Part shown: piece by piece, positions 16,807 to 26,276 of the stretch
Layout: each line of letters starts with the position of its first letter
How positions within the stretch are numbered: position 1 is the first letter of the stretch
Assembly: GCA_002163005.1 (NCBI GenBank)
Contig: MAAF01000058.1
Coordinates: 1 to 34,192, forward strand
Direction: 5' to 3'
DNA length: 34,192 nucleotides
Source of the DNA: Colwellia psychrerythraea
GTDB taxonomy: Bacteria; Pseudomonadota; Gammaproteobacteria; Enterobacterales; Alteromonadaceae
Made by a program: the position numbers and the translations under genes
The notes under the pieces: model-generated
Database searches by the model: none
What the model was told of the DNA's origin: nothing
What the model saw: only the letters and a program-made list of their open reading frames with translations

Positions 16807-17448
16807 TTAATCGGCAGCATAGCCTGAAACAGGTAGAATATTACCATCTAATACCGCATTTTCGCCTTGCATGCTAAGTCTTTTCTCAGTAAACCACTTT
16901 ACGACGAGTGGATAGATACGATGTTCTTGCTCATGTACTCTCGCAGCTAAATCGTCACCCGTATCACCTTCAAATACTGGTACTTTGGCTTGAAGAATTA
17001 CTGGGCCACCATCAAGCTCTTCAGTAACAAAGTGAACACTAACACCGTGTACATCATCACCGGCATCAATAGCACGTTGATGTGTATTTAAGCCCTGATA
17101 TTTAGGCAAAAGAGAAGGGTGGATGTTTAATAGTTTACCTTGAAAATGTTGCACAAAGCTTGGCGTAAGAATTCGCATAAAGCCGGCTAATACGATTAAG
17201 TCAGCATCAAAGCAATCAATTTCTTTGATAAGTGCTTGATCATAATCTTCACGGCTAGCAAAATCTTTATGAGAAAGCGTTACAGCGGTAATGTCAGAAT
17301 TTTGAGCACGGGTTAGGCCATAAGCATCGGCTTTATTTGAAACCACGCCAACTATTTCTGCAGGATAATTGCTCTCAGTACAGGCATCAATAATGGCTTG
17401 TAAATTAGTGCCACCGCCAGAGATCAATACTACTATTCGACTCGACAT
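16807..17448 (-). CDS. purN: Phosphoribosylglycinamide formyltransferase PurN
   Basis: 213 residues, the usual length. PurN transfers a formyl group from 10-formyl-tetrahydrofolate to GAR, the third step of purine synthesis. Seen: the phosphate-binding SGGGTNLQAIIDA (10-22), the catalytic NIHPSLLPKYQG region with Asn and His, and the conserved Asp in VTEELDGGPVI. GTAGGAAA precedes the ATG. It follows purM on the same strand, but a strong hairpin terminator lies between them. Confidence 0.97.
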   Translation of the reverse strand: MSSRIVVLISGGGTNLQAIIDACTESNYPAEIVGVVSNKADAYGLTRAQNSDITAVTLSHKDFASREDYDQALIKEIDCFDADLIVLAGFMRILTPSFVQHFQGKLLNIHPSLLPKYQGLNTHQRAIDAGDDVHGVSVHFVTEELDGGPVILQAKVPVFEGDTGDDLAARVHEQEHRIYPLVVKWFTEKRLSMQGENAVLDGNILPVSGYAAD

Positions 17449-17508
17449 ATATTTTCCTACTTTACTTAATAAAAGGTTTATAAAAGATTGATAAAGTGGA
17501 GATAAATT

Positions 17509-17533
17509 AAAGGGGCTAGTAAATAGCCCCTTT
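17509..17533. terminator. Palindromic terminator between purM and purN
   Basis: AAAGGGGCTA (17509-17518) and TAGCCCCTTT (17524-17533) make a perfect 10-bp stem with loop GTAAA. On the minus strand the second arm is followed by AATTTATC. It lies 36 bases after the purM stop and 61 before the purN start. Confidence 0.85.
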
Positions 17534-17568
17534 ATAATATACTCACTATTGCTTAGAGAGTTAGCTGC

Positions 17569-18609
17569 TTAGGCAAAAACAACTTGCTCTTCGCCGTCGG
17601 CTTTATCAGCGATTTCGCCAATATGCCAAGCGTTTTCGCCATGTGCAGTTAGCACTTCAATACTCTGTGCTACTTTATCAGCAGGAACTACGATAACCAT
17701 ACCAACACCACAGTTGAACGTACGGTACATTTCATGTTCAGTAATGTTGCCATTTTCTTGTAACCAATTAAAGATGCTCGGCCATTGCCAGCTATCACCC
17801 TTAATAACAGCTTGTGCTGTTTCAGGTAATACACGCGGAATATTTTCCCAGAAACCACCACCAGTGATATGAGAAAGTGCATGAACATCTACATTTTTAA
17901 GTAACTCAAGTACAGATTTTACGTAAATCTTTGTTGGTTCAAGTAAATGGTCAGCAATTTTCTTGCCTTCAAGTAATTCATTAGTATCAGTGTTGTTTAC
18001 TTCTAATACTTTGCGAATTAAAGAGAAACCATTTGAATGAGGACCTGAAGCACCAAGCGCAATCAATTGATCGCCTGCAGCAACATTAGTACCGTCAATT
18101 AAACGAGACTTTTCAGCCACGCCCACACAAAAACCAGCGATATCGTAATCACCTTTGTGGTACATACCTGGCATTTCAGCCGTTTCACCACCAACAAGGG
18201 CACAACCTGATTGAATACAACCTTCAGCAATACCTTCAACAACTGATGATGCAACAGCAACATCAAGTTTGGCAGTAGCATAATAATCAAGGAAGAATAA
18301 TGGCTCAGCACCTTGAACAATAAGGTCATTAACACACATTGCCACTAAATCGATACCAACAGTATCGTGTTTAGCTAAATCGATTGCTAAACGTAATTTA
18401 GTACCTACACCGTCGGTACCAGCAACTAGTACAGGTTCTTTATAACCTGTAGGTAATTGACATACCGAACCAAAACCACCTAAACCACCCATAACTTCTG
18501 GGCGTGTTGTGCGTTTTACCGCACCTTTAATGTTTTCAACTAGCGCATTACCAGCATCAATATCAACACCAGCATCTTTATAGCTTAACGACTGTTTTTG
18601 TTCGCTCAC
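17569..18609 (-). CDS. purM: Phosphoribosylformylglycinamidine cyclo-ligase PurM
   Basis: 346 residues, matching the family. PurM closes the imidazole ring to give AIR with ATP, the fifth step of purine synthesis. Seen: [14 protein letters not shown] at the N-terminus, [48 protein letters not shown] and [13 protein letters not shown]. The start is GTG (18607-18609) with GAGG about 8 bases upstream. It is divergent from the DUF2066-hda pair across 210 bases; I see no clear PurR box there. Confidence 0.97.
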   Translation of the reverse strand: MSEQKQSLSYKDAGVDIDAGNALVENIKGAVKRTTRPEVMGGLGGFGSVCQLPTGYKEPVLVAGTDGVGTKLRLAIDLAKHDTVGIDLVAMCVNDLIVQGAEPLFFLDYYATAKLDVAVASSVVEGIAEGCIQSGCALVGGETAEMPGMYHKGDYDIAGFCVGVAEKSRLIDGTNVAAGDQLIALGASGPHSNGFSLIRKVLEVNNTDTNELLEGKKIADHLLEPTKIYVKSVLELLKNVDVHALSHITGGGFWENIPRVLPETAQAVIKGDSWQWPSIFNWLQENGNITEHEMYRTFNCGVGMVIVVPADKVAQSIEVLTAHGENAWHIGEIADKADGEEQVVFA

Positions 18610-18819
18610 GGGAAACCTCAGAAATTACCGACAGTATTTTAAGGGCCGTATTCTACCAGTGCAAAGGCTCATACTCAAGACGATAAACAGTATCTTCGCC
18701 TTGTTTTATTTTATTGGTGTATTTTCAAAGAATTTATTGAGATTTGCAGGTATTAATTGCTGGCAATGTGGTAAGATATTACATATAAAATCATAGAGTT
18801 TTTAAAATTTTCAGTCGAT

Positions 18820-20253
18820 ATGTTTAGATTTCCCTTTGTATTAATTATGCTGGTGTTTTCGTTGCTTAGCGCTAGTTTAGCTGCGCTTGAAGTAAATGAC
18901 CTGTACCAAGCCAATGTTGTAGTCGACTCTCAAGATCGAGAACAACGTCAACAAGCAATAAAAAAAGCACTTCAAGGTGTATTTTTAAAAATCGGTGGCA
19001 AAAAAAGTGTGTTAACACATGACGTGTTGAAAAAAGCTCAAAAAAAAGCCAGCCGTTACGTTAGTCAATATCACTACCAACGAAAAGATGAAGAGCTAAG
19101 CTTGGTCGTTAGCTTCAGTGAAGATAAAGTAAATCAATTGTTTAAAGAAGCGAATCTTCCGTTATGGGGTAGCTTACGCCCACAAGTACTGTTGTGGTTA
19201 ATTGATGAGCAAGGCATAAGTCGAACTATTGTAGCTTCTGATGCAGACACTGTTATCCCTTCAAGTATCAATGATTTCTCAAAACAACGCGGTTTACCTA
19301 TTGTTATGCCTTTAATGGACTTAATAGATAATGAGCAAGTGGTGTTAAGTGACTTTTGGGGCTATTTTCCAGAACAAATTCAGCAAGCTTCGCAGCGCTA
19401 CTTTGCAGACACTATTGTGGTAATGAGAGTGTCTGATTCAAGCTTAGTTATTGATACCGAAAAAAATGAAACAGCTATCGCCTCAAGTAATGATGCGTGT
19501 GGCTTGTTATGTGAACAGCAAGAGCTAGCTATCCCTAAAGTATTAGATTGGCGTGTTTTCACCCAAGGCATTCTTTATACTCAACAATATCAAGGTCTTG
19601 ATAAAGTCAGTTTGATTGCACAAGGCTTATCCGATATTACCGAGTTAATTTATCAATCCTACGCTTTATCAACAACAGCGGAAAATGATTTTATTATTGA
19701 AGTTAACAATGTCACCTCATTGAAAAGTGATATGCAATTGTTTAACTTTTTAATAGACTTATCAGCGGTTAAAGCTTTGACGTTAATTAGTGCCCAAGGT
19801 GATGTTCGTCAATTCAAATTAGATTTAATTGGTTCAAAAGCATCATTTTTAGCCTCATTAAAGCTAAATAATAAGTTAACGCAACAATTGGATAGTCAAC
19901 TTGATGGCTTTTCTTATGCTCAACAATTTAATGTTCAGCAATTTAATACTCAGAATCGTGCAGGAGTAGACTTTAATAACGACACTAATGATCAAGTAAA
20001 GATCATTGTATTAGGTGCTGATGATATTAATAAAGATGAACTTAATACCTCAAAAGCGGATGTGAAAAATAAAGAAAGTCAACTAGATAATAGTACCTTA
20101 GTGACTAACCCTACAGTAGAAGATAGCAACAATGTAAATGCTAACGCTGCCGATGAACTTACCAAGAATGATCAATTGCCAATATTAACTGAAACAAAAC
20201 CACCACTAACCATAGTACCGAAAATGCCCGTTTTTTATTGGGAGCAAGGATGA
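18820..20253 (+). CDS. DUF2066 domain-containing exported protein
   Basis: 477 residues. A signal peptide (about 1-21) precedes a DUF2066 domain, with early conserved features VNDLYQANVVVDSQDREQRQQAIKKAL and VFLKIGGKKSVL. The C-terminal 90 residues are Asn/Asp-rich and look disordered before ending PVFYWEQG. The gene overlaps hda by four bases (ATGA at 20250-20253), so translational coupling is likely. The DUF2066-hda pairing beside purM is common in Alteromonadales. Function unknown; an envelope location is inferred. Confidence 0.85.
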   Translation: MFRFPFVLIMLVFSLLSASLAALEVNDLYQANVVVDSQDREQRQQAIKKALQGVFLKIGGKKSVLTHDVLKKAQKKASRYVSQYHYQRKDEELSLVVSFSEDKVNQLFKEANLPLWGSLRPQVLLWLIDEQGISRTIVASDADTVIPSSINDFSKQRGLPIVMPLMDLIDNEQVVLSDFWGYFPEQIQQASQRYFADTIVVMRVSDSSLVIDTEKNETAIASSNDACGLLCEQQELAIPKVLDWRVFTQGILYTQQYQGLDKVSLIAQGLSDITELIYQSYALSTTAENDFIIEVNNVTSLKSDMQLFNFLIDLSAVKALTLISAQGDVRQFKLDLIGSKASFLASLKLNNKLTQQLDSQLDGFSYAQQFNVQQFNTQNRAGVDFNNDTNDQVKIIVLGADDINKDELNTSKADVKNKESQLDNSTLVTNPTVEDSNNVNANAADELTKNDQLPILTETKPPLTIVPKMPVFYWEQG

Positions 20254-20957
20254 AGCAAGTTGCTCAATTAACCTTGATGGTGCAGTTACCTGATGATGAA
20301 ACATTTAATAGTTTTAAAAGTGATGTTAATCAGGGGGTTGTCAGTCAATTAAAAGCCTATATAGAGTCACAACAAGAAACACCGCACAGCTTTTATCTAT
20401 TTGGTTTGTCGAGTGTTGGAAAGTCACATCTAATGCATGCAAGTAGTACTTATGCTGCAAAAATTGGAAAGTCTTCCGTTTGTTTATCTTGCGCAGAGTT
20501 GAAACAATTACCGGTAGAAGTATTAGATGGTTTAGAGCAAATTGATTTAATCTGTTTAGATGATATTCATTTGATTGCGGGCGATACACGTTGGCAACAA
20601 GCTATTTTTGACTTATATAATCGGGTGCTTGAACAAAATAATTACTTATTAATTTCAGGTGATGAAAGTGCTCAACAGTTAGGTATAAGTTTACCTGATT
20701 TAGTCTCAAGGCTAACTTGGGGTTTAACTGAGCAGGTTAAGCCACTTGATGATGAAGAAAAGGTTATTGCTCTACAGCACCGTGCCACGCAACGAGGTTT
20801 GTTTTTATCCGATGAAGTGGTGAAGTTTTTACTTAATCGCTTGAGCCGAGATATGGGCAGTTTAATCACCTCACTGGATGTCTTAGATAAAGCCTCCATT
20901 CAAGAGCAAAGAAAAATCACCATTCCATTTATCAAGGAAGTGCTAACGCTTCAATAG
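20250..20957 (+). CDS. hda: DnaA regulatory inactivator Hda
   Basis: 235 residues from the ATG at 20250, preceded by GGGAGCAAGG; the upstream extension to 20238 has no good start. Hda binds the beta clamp and stimulates ATP hydrolysis by DnaA to prevent re-initiation. Seen: an N-terminal clamp-binding motif QLTLMV (about 4-9), a P-loop GLSSVGKSHL, a Walker B-like LICLDDIHLI, and the C-terminal lid RLSRDMGSLITSLDVLDKAS. It overlaps the preceding gene and ends in a strong terminator. Confidence 0.95.
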   Translation: MKQVAQLTLMVQLPDDETFNSFKSDVNQGVVSQLKAYIESQQETPHSFYLFGLSSVGKSHLMHASSTYAAKIGKSSVCLSCAELKQLPVEVLDGLEQIDLICLDDIHLIAGDTRWQQAIFDLYNRVLEQNNYLLISGDESAQQLGISLPDLVSRLTWGLTEQVKPLDDEEKVIALQHRATQRGLFLSDEVVKFLLNRLSRDMGSLITSLDVLDKASIQEQRKITIPFIKEVLTLQ

Positions 20958-20991
20958 CTTATTGATAGTAGAGTTAGATAGTATTTATAAC

Positions 20992-21021
20992 AAAAAACGC
21001 GATTAAATAATCGCGTTTTTT
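20992..21021. terminator. Bidirectional terminator after hda
   Basis: AAAAAACGCGATT (20992-21004) and AATCGCGTTTTTT (21009-21021) form a 13-bp stem with loop AAAT. It has a T run in both directions and lies between two convergent genes. Confidence 0.93.
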
Positions 21022-21065
21022 GTGTTAATGGAATTGGTATAATTTAGCAATAGATGAAGTTGTCA

Positions 21066-23009
21066 TTAGTGCTGAGGCAAAGGCTTTTGATAATACCGAT
21101 TAAAGTTATTCTCTTGTTTAGGCGTAATATTAGCTGATGTTACTTGCTCAGAATCAGCATAAATGGAGAAGCTGTTAAGCTGTTTCATCATTTTTCTTAT
21201 GTCTGGCTCTACAGGACTAATGGTTAGGTTCTCAAGCCAATTCTTTCCTTCAACCATTTCAATAGGACTTGGTACTAAGCTTATTGCCGCTTGGCTATCA
21301 AATTCAGGTAATATACGGCTGGCGCTAAAAAGCACTCTATCTGTTAATTTATCGTCACCAATACGGCCACGCTGTCCCCAAGTGACAATATAATCGGTGG
21401 CAGAAGTATTATCTCCACTCGGTTGGTTAGTAATAGCGACATCACGTATGACACCAAAGCGGTTTTGCATCATTAATTCCTCAAATAACATAGCGTAATC
21501 TTCACGTAAACTTGAATAAGCATAAAAGTCTGAAGCGCGATCGGGGCTGAAAAAAACTTCGATGTCTGTTGGTAAATAGTTTTTTTGTATTTGATTTGCG
21601 CTTTCACCCGCAAAGCTTACTTGCGCTAAATCACGCATTTCTTGGCTTTTGAGTGGCAAGGTAACAGCCAATTCATCTGACTCAAACATTGTACTTACGG
21701 CAGCATCGAGCACACGTTGACTGCCATTATGTACATACCACTCATTACTTGGGAAAAAGTCATTGGCATGAGCAAGCTCATGATACATTAATGAGGTTAA
21801 TCGATATAAAGCATCTGCTGGTGCTCGAGTAACACGCGTAGATTTACTATAACTTTGACTAGCATAGGCATTATCTTTTACGTATCGCCAAGGCATAGAA
21901 AACTGTAAATCGTTGCCAAAATCGGCTCTAAAATCGGGTGCTTCATTAATAGTATCGCGCTCTTGGGGCGTCAACCAAAAATTTTCAGCATCTAAATATA
22001 TGGCTCCAGTTGCAGCCCAGTAAAATGAAGGGCGTACGTCGTAAGAAATAACGATTGCCGTTGTTGCTCGTAGTAAATTTTTTATATCATTGTTGGGGTC
22101 ATTTTGACTCAAAAAGTCTTTAAAGCGATCGCCCATCCATCGATGTGACACGACAACACGATCCATAACGCTTTCTATTGAAGGAGTCATTGCTGAGTTT
22201 TTCACTTCCTCGGCAAGTAAAGGGGTTTGGGCTAAAGCACATGAACTGGTTAGGGTATTAGAGTAAACACAAGTAACGAGATCATCAGCATAAGGGCTGT
22301 TGCTGTTATAGACGAAAACTGAGGCTTTACGATCTGAAAAGTAAGCATTACTCTCTATAGAAGCAGCTGGCTCTATGAGTACCGCTACTTGATCACGATA
22401 GATTGTATTACTGTCAGAATCCGTAGTTGATGCCTCGAAGGTAACAATGGTATCAAAATCAACCTGGGGTGCATCAAAGAAAATAACCAATTCACCATCA
22501 CTATTATCAGTGGTTAAGGTGACACTCGGTCCTCCTATTTGTTGCCATACCAAGGTGTTGATATTGATTGTTTCGGGAAGTTGACTACGAAGTGACACCT
22601 TATTACCGGCTAAAGCAACATGAGATAAACGTGTGGTTAACTGATTGTAATCATCGTTAACGGTAATACTTTTATTTAAGGTTTGCTCAGAGCCATCATT
22701 GAGAATAAAACTAACACTAAAACTGTAATCGCCTGCTAGCATCGGGGTAACAGAAATAACTTTACTCGTCTTCGCTAAAATCAATACGGGTTCACCAGCG
22801 GTTTGTTCCCAGTTAATCTGACTAACGGTGTCAAAAGGGAAGTGAAGAAGGAGATCTATACTTTGATTTACATTTTGCACTTCATCAAGCTGTACTATGC
22901 TATTAAGAGGGTGATTTGTCACATGCCCACTAGAGCCACTATTACAAGCAGTGAGTACTGCCGTTAAAAGTATTGGTAACAACCTAATATTCACAAAGTT
23001 CAAGCGCAC
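21066..23009 (-). CDS. Lipoprotein with Ig/PKD-like N-terminus and HELAH zinc-peptidase motif
   Basis: 647 residues from a GTG (23007-23009) with AAGGAAG about 6 bases upstream. The lipobox LTAC places the mature Cys near residue 22. Residues about 30-215 look like two beta-sandwich (PKD/Ig-like) domains, with repeated Trp-Glu/Gln-Gln...Gly-x-Pro-Val patterns (NWEQTAGEPVLIL, VWQQIGGPSVTLT). The C-terminal half contains MYHELAHANDFFP near residue 410, an HExxH zinc motif. I do not recognise a named family; no substrate can be inferred. It is the last gene of a closely spaced minus-strand string (22 bases after DUF2069). Confidence 0.75.
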   Translation of the reverse strand: MRLNFVNIRLLPILLTAVLTACNSGSSGHVTNHPLNSIVQLDEVQNVNQSIDLLLHFPFDTVSQINWEQTAGEPVLILAKTSKVISVTPMLAGDYSFSVSFILNDGSEQTLNKSITVNDDYNQLTTRLSHVALAGNKVSLRSQLPETININTLVWQQIGGPSVTLTTDNSDGELVIFFDAPQVDFDTIVTFEASTTDSDSNTIYRDQVAVLIEPAASIESNAYFSDRKASVFVYNSNSPYADDLVTCVYSNTLTSSCALAQTPLLAEEVKNSAMTPSIESVMDRVVVSHRWMGDRFKDFLSQNDPNNDIKNLLRATTAIVISYDVRPSFYWAATGAIYLDAENFWLTPQERDTINEAPDFRADFGNDLQFSMPWRYVKDNAYASQSYSKSTRVTRAPADALYRLTSLMYHELAHANDFFPSNEWYVHNGSQRVLDAAVSTMFESDELAVTLPLKSQEMRDLAQVSFAGESANQIQKNYLPTDIEVFFSPDRASDFYAYSSLREDYAMLFEELMMQNRFGVIRDVAITNQPSGDNTSATDYIVTWGQRGRIGDDKLTDRVLFSASRILPEFDSQAAISLVPSPIEMVEGKNWLENLTISPVEPDIRKMMKQLNSFSIYADSEQVTSANITPKQENNFNRYYQKPLPQH

Positions 23010-23031
23010 TCACTTCTTCCTTCTATCAGAG

Positions 23032-23427
23032 CTATTTACTATCCTTCTTTTTACGGATACTCAGCCCAAGCTCTTGACCACGAAATTTAGCGTAATAAGT
23101 AGCACCAAAAAACATAGCACTCGCAAAAATCAACTCTAACATTGCCCATACTCTGTCTTCTGGTAGCACCCAAAGGGTAGTTAAACTATGCAAAAAATAA
23201 ATTAAAACAATAAAGTTAGACCAAGCATAAGTGAACGGGTTTCCTTGTAACAAGCCTTTTAATGGAAATAGTAACGGCAAGGTAAACATTAATAGTGAAG
23301 TGGTTATACTTAAGCTTTCACTTGGACTTAGTACGATTAACCATAACGGCATAAATACTAATAAGGAGAAATAACCTGTTAGGGCTATTTTTTTATAATT
23401 ACTTGTTGAAAATCTTTGTTTGTTCAT
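23032..23427 (-). CDS. DUF2069 domain inner-membrane protein
   Basis: 131 residues with four hydrophobic segments (roughly 13-33, 36-53, 66-86 and 89-110) and a basic C-terminus (SIRKKKDSK). Recognised as DUF2069 from size, topology and position next to an arsC-like gene and near hda, a frequent arrangement in Gammaproteobacteria. It starts 23 bases after the arsC-like stop. Function unknown. Confidence 0.8.
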   Translation of the reverse strand: MNKQRFSTSNYKKIALTGYFSLLVFMPLWLIVLSPSESLSITTSLLMFTLPLLFPLKGLLQGNPFTYAWSNFIVLIYFLHSLTTLWVLPEDRVWAMLELIFASAMFFGATYYAKFRGQELGLSIRKKKDSK

Positions 23428-23450
23428 TGGGCTGCTTATCTACATTAAGG

Positions 23451-23807
23451 TTACTGTTTAAAAAAGGTTAAAACATTTTCTGGAGGACGACCAATAATTG
23501 CTTTGCTACCATCGGTAACGATAGGACGCTCAATGAGTTTTGCCGTGCTTGCCATGGCGTTAATTAATGCTTCTTCATTAGCCCCTTTTAAATTGTTTTC
23601 AGTAAACTCGGCTTCTTTTACACGCATCATTTCAATAGCAGAACAATTAAGCTGTGCTAATAGTTGCTTAATCTGAGCGTGATCAAGTGGTGCTTTTAAG
23701 TATTCTACAACAGTGATTTCTTGTTGTGATTTTTGTGCTTGTTCTTCAAGTAGTGCAAGTGTTTGGCGACTTTTAGAACATCTTGGGTTGTGATAAATAG
23801 TAAACAT
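23451..23807 (-). CDS. arsC: ArsC-family arsenate reductase (glutaredoxin-dependent), YfgD-like
   Basis: 118 residues with a thioredoxin-like fold. The catalytic Cys is in YHNPRCSKSRQTL (residue 9), and the Arg-containing RPIVTDGSKAIIGRPPENVL is the usual C-terminal motif. In E. coli the equivalent yfgD lies by hda. No ars regulator or pump is nearby, so a role in arsenate resistance is not certain. AAGGAAA precedes the ATG. Confidence 0.88.
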   Translation of the reverse strand: MFTIYHNPRCSKSRQTLALLEEQAQKSQQEITVVEYLKAPLDHAQIKQLLAQLNCSAIEMMRVKEAEFTENNLKGANEEALINAMASTAKLIERPIVTDGSKAIIGRPPENVLTFFKQ

Positions 23808-23886
23808 TTTTTTCCTTAAATAATTAATTGATAGTTAAACGCTAATATAAATGCTAACGAGTTGATATGTTAATACAGTGAACTCG

Positions 23887-25350
23887 TTATAGACGTTTTA
23901 AACGATTTTCTTGTTCTTGAAATTGTAATATTCGAGCTTTTACTCTTTTTTGCATTAACGGTTGTTCGTCAAGAAATGTATAACTCGTCTGCAATTCGTC
24001 AACAGCTTTTGGATATGCGCCAAGTAAGGCATACACTTCAGCTTTACTCATGTGCATTAAACCTGTTTTCTCTTGAGAGCGATACAAGGTGGTTAATATA
24101 TCATAAGCGATAAAGTTACCTGGATTGACTAATAAAAAATCCTGTAATATTTGTGCTGCAAGGTCATATTGTTTTACGGTGAGTAGGGCGTTGGCATAGT
24201 TTAAACTCACTACTTGATTGTTAGGCATGAATAAGTTCAATTGCTCAAGCATCTTAATTGCTTTAGACGCTTGTTTATTTGCTATGTAGACATCCGTTAA
24301 CGCATCGACATAAAATAAATTATTATCATCGTTTTGCTTTAGTCGCTCTAATAATTGCAAAGCTTCACTAGTTTGTTTGTTTTCAAAATATGATAATGCT
24401 AAACCATATTGTGCAGCAGCTTTGATGGCATAGCGCTTTTTCGCTAATTGTAACTTGAAAAAGCTAATATTTGATTTGGCATCACCTTGATATCTGGCTT
24501 TTAATCTCGCTTTGGTTAGTTCAAAGTTTAAGCTTGGTGGTAGTGGTCTTGCAGGGTAGTTTAATGCGCGCTGGCGAGCATCAGCTATACGAGACTCTGG
24601 TAATGGATGAGTAAGCAACATTGCAGGTGGCTTGCTGGCATAGCGGTACTTAGCCGACATTTTACTAAAAAAGCTGGAAGCACCTTGGGGGTCAAAATTA
24701 CTACTGGCTAGTAAGGCAATACCAACTCTATCGGCTTCTTTTTCATTACCACGAGTGTAATTAATACTGGCTTGTTGAGTCACCGCCATACTTGCACTCA
24801 GTGCCGCCATACCAACAGTAGGGTTAACCAAGGTAATTAAAACACTAGATAGCATAGCCGCCATGGTTAAACCTTGGGTTTGGCTTTGTGATTCGAGACG
24901 TCGGGCTAAATGGCGCTGAGTAACGTGAGAAATTTCATGAGCAATAACAGAAGCTAATTCACTTTCAGTGTCAGCTGTTGTTATTAAACCACTATGGATG
25001 CCTACATGGCCGCCAAAAAAAGCAAAAGCGTTTAATTCGTTATTATTGATAATAAAAAATTCAAACGCATAATTAACCCCTTGAGCATTTTTCACTAGGG
25101 TGTTACCTAAGTGATTAATATACTCAATTAGAACCGGATCTTGAATGAGTGGTTGTGATGCACGTAATTGCCGCATCATAGCTTGACCGATTTGCAGCTC
25201 TTTATCGGTTGATAATACGCTGTAGCCTGAAATACCTATATCAGGTAGTTTATTTTTATTGTTATCAATGGCACTGGCATTAAAGCTAGTCGCTGCAGCA
25301 ATACCTAATGTAAATAACAAGGCAGTAAACATGGGTTTTAGGTTAAACAA
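23887..25350 (-). CDS. bepA: Periplasmic M48 metalloprotease/chaperone BepA
   Basis: 487 residues, the family length. A signal peptide ends near residue 27 (NASA). The M48 domain carries HEISH (138-142) and the downstream third ligand in NEKEADRVG. The C-terminal half is TPR-like (AAQYGLALSYFENKQTSEALQLLERL and following). BepA works with the BAM complex to assemble or degrade LptD. The start taken is TTG (25348-25350), with AGGATG upstream; an ATG at 25332 has no good ribosome site. In E. coli bepA (yfgC) neighbours arsC-like yfgD and perM, as here. Confidence 0.93.
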   Translation of the reverse strand: MFNLKPMFTALLFTLGIAAATSFNASAIDNNKNKLPDIGISGYSVLSTDKELQIGQAMMRQLRASQPLIQDPVLIEYINHLGNTLVKNAQGVNYAFEFFIINNNELNAFAFFGGHVGIHSGLITTADTESELASVIAHEISHVTQRHLARRLESQSQTQGLTMAAMLSSVLITLVNPTVGMAALSASMAVTQQASINYTRGNEKEADRVGIALLASSNFDPQGASSFFSKMSAKYRYASKPPAMLLTHPLPESRIADARQRALNYPARPLPPSLNFELTKARLKARYQGDAKSNISFFKLQLAKKRYAIKAAAQYGLALSYFENKQTSEALQLLERLKQNDDNNLFYVDALTDVYIANKQASKAIKMLEQLNLFMPNNQVVSLNYANALLTVKQYDLAAQILQDFLLVNPGNFIAYDILTTLYRSQEKTGLMHMSKAEVYALLGAYPKAVDELQTSYTFLDEQPLMQKRVKARILQFQEQENRLKRL

Positions 25351-25400
25351 TATTACATCCTAGGGTCATAATGGAAATATACAGGAGTGACAAAGATCAC

Positions 25401-26009
25401 TTAGGCGTCTTGGGTAAGGATATTACCATTTCTTTTGGCTATTTCTTGGTAAAACTCCGCTATACTATAGCCTTTGACCACAATAATCTGAAAAGATTCG
25501 CTTAAAGTTGTGATTAATTCTTCCACTTTGTAATGTGCATATTTTAACAGTGCTTTATCTGCTTCATCCCCACTTTGAAAACAGTAAATAGCAAAAGCAA
25601 CTAGGCTATTAAGACGAAATAGCATTTGCATCTTCTCGGGTAACCAATTATTAAAAGGGCAGTTGCCTTTATCAATCATACTATGAGTTACGATTTCACC
25701 ATCAATAGCAGGGTAACAATGTAATTCGTATCCCATGTCATTAAATTCATGACGCAAGCCGATTTGTGGTTTGTTTTTGACCAAAAGACTTCCATCGGAT
25801 TGTTTACTTGCACCTAGTAACGCTAAATTCCATGAGTTTGGATTTAAAATTTGTTTGTATGCACTATCAAAACCATGGGTAAGTATGCCATCTACCTCTC
25901 CTAATGAAGAAGAAAATAGGTGATATATAGAAGAGACTTCCCCCCAATTAATTTTCTTTTTATACGCATTAATTTCTTTTAAGTTAGCTTTTGGATTTAA
26001 TGAACTCAT
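25401..26009 (-). CDS. Uncharacterised 202-residue protein
   Basis: I do not recognise a family. There is no signal peptide or membrane segment, so the protein is probably cytoplasmic. It is rich in aromatic residues, with scattered Cys (CYPAIDGE, KGNCPFNNW, YCFQSG). The C-terminal third is predicted mostly helical. It begins ATG with AGGAAT upstream and ends 50 bases before bepA on the same strand, so it may be the first gene of the bepA string. Codon use looks like that of its neighbours, so it is probably a real native gene. Confidence 0.7.
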   Translation of the reverse strand: MSSLNPKANLKEINAYKKKINWGEVSSIYHLFSSSLGEVDGILTHGFDSAYKQILNPNSWNLALLGASKQSDGSLLVKNKPQIGLRHEFNDMGYELHCYPAIDGEIVTHSMIDKGNCPFNNWLPEKMQMLFRLNSLVAFAIYCFQSGDEADKALLKYAHYKVEELITTLSESFQIIVVKGYSIAEFYQEIAKRNGNILTQDA

Positions 26010-26054
26010 TTAATTAATATTCCTGGCAATAAGTTGATCTTCATAGAACTTGCC

Positions 26055-26189
26055 TTATCTCCGTTACCATCACAATGTATATTTTATGGTGAGTGAGCTA
26101 TTTCAATTCAAGGTGTGGTGCTGCTCAATCGCTTCTTCGATGGGTTTACAGTAATTTAAATTCCCATACTTTGAATGGTAACGGGTATA
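26055..26189. repeat. Short inverted-repeat intergenic element (family 3)
   Basis: Left end near 26055-26080 contains CCGTTACCAT; right end TTTGAATGGTAACGGGTATA (26170-26189) is its inverted counterpart over about 24 bases with a few mismatches. The right end recurs as TTTGAATGGTAACGGATATA at 33905-33924. The body is non-coding and lies in the divergent promoter gap between the 202-residue gene and the tusA-like gene. Confidence 0.55.
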
Positions 26190-26276
26190 GAGGTACGTTA
26201 TGATAACTTTAATTAGTACAATGGATTAATTGTCGCAAATTAGTGAATTAAACTAAAGCGCTGTTTTAAGTTTTCT

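Noticed and set aside
18610..18819. PurR operator upstream of purM
   Set aside because: I searched for an ACGCAAACGTTTGCGT-like palindrome and saw none.
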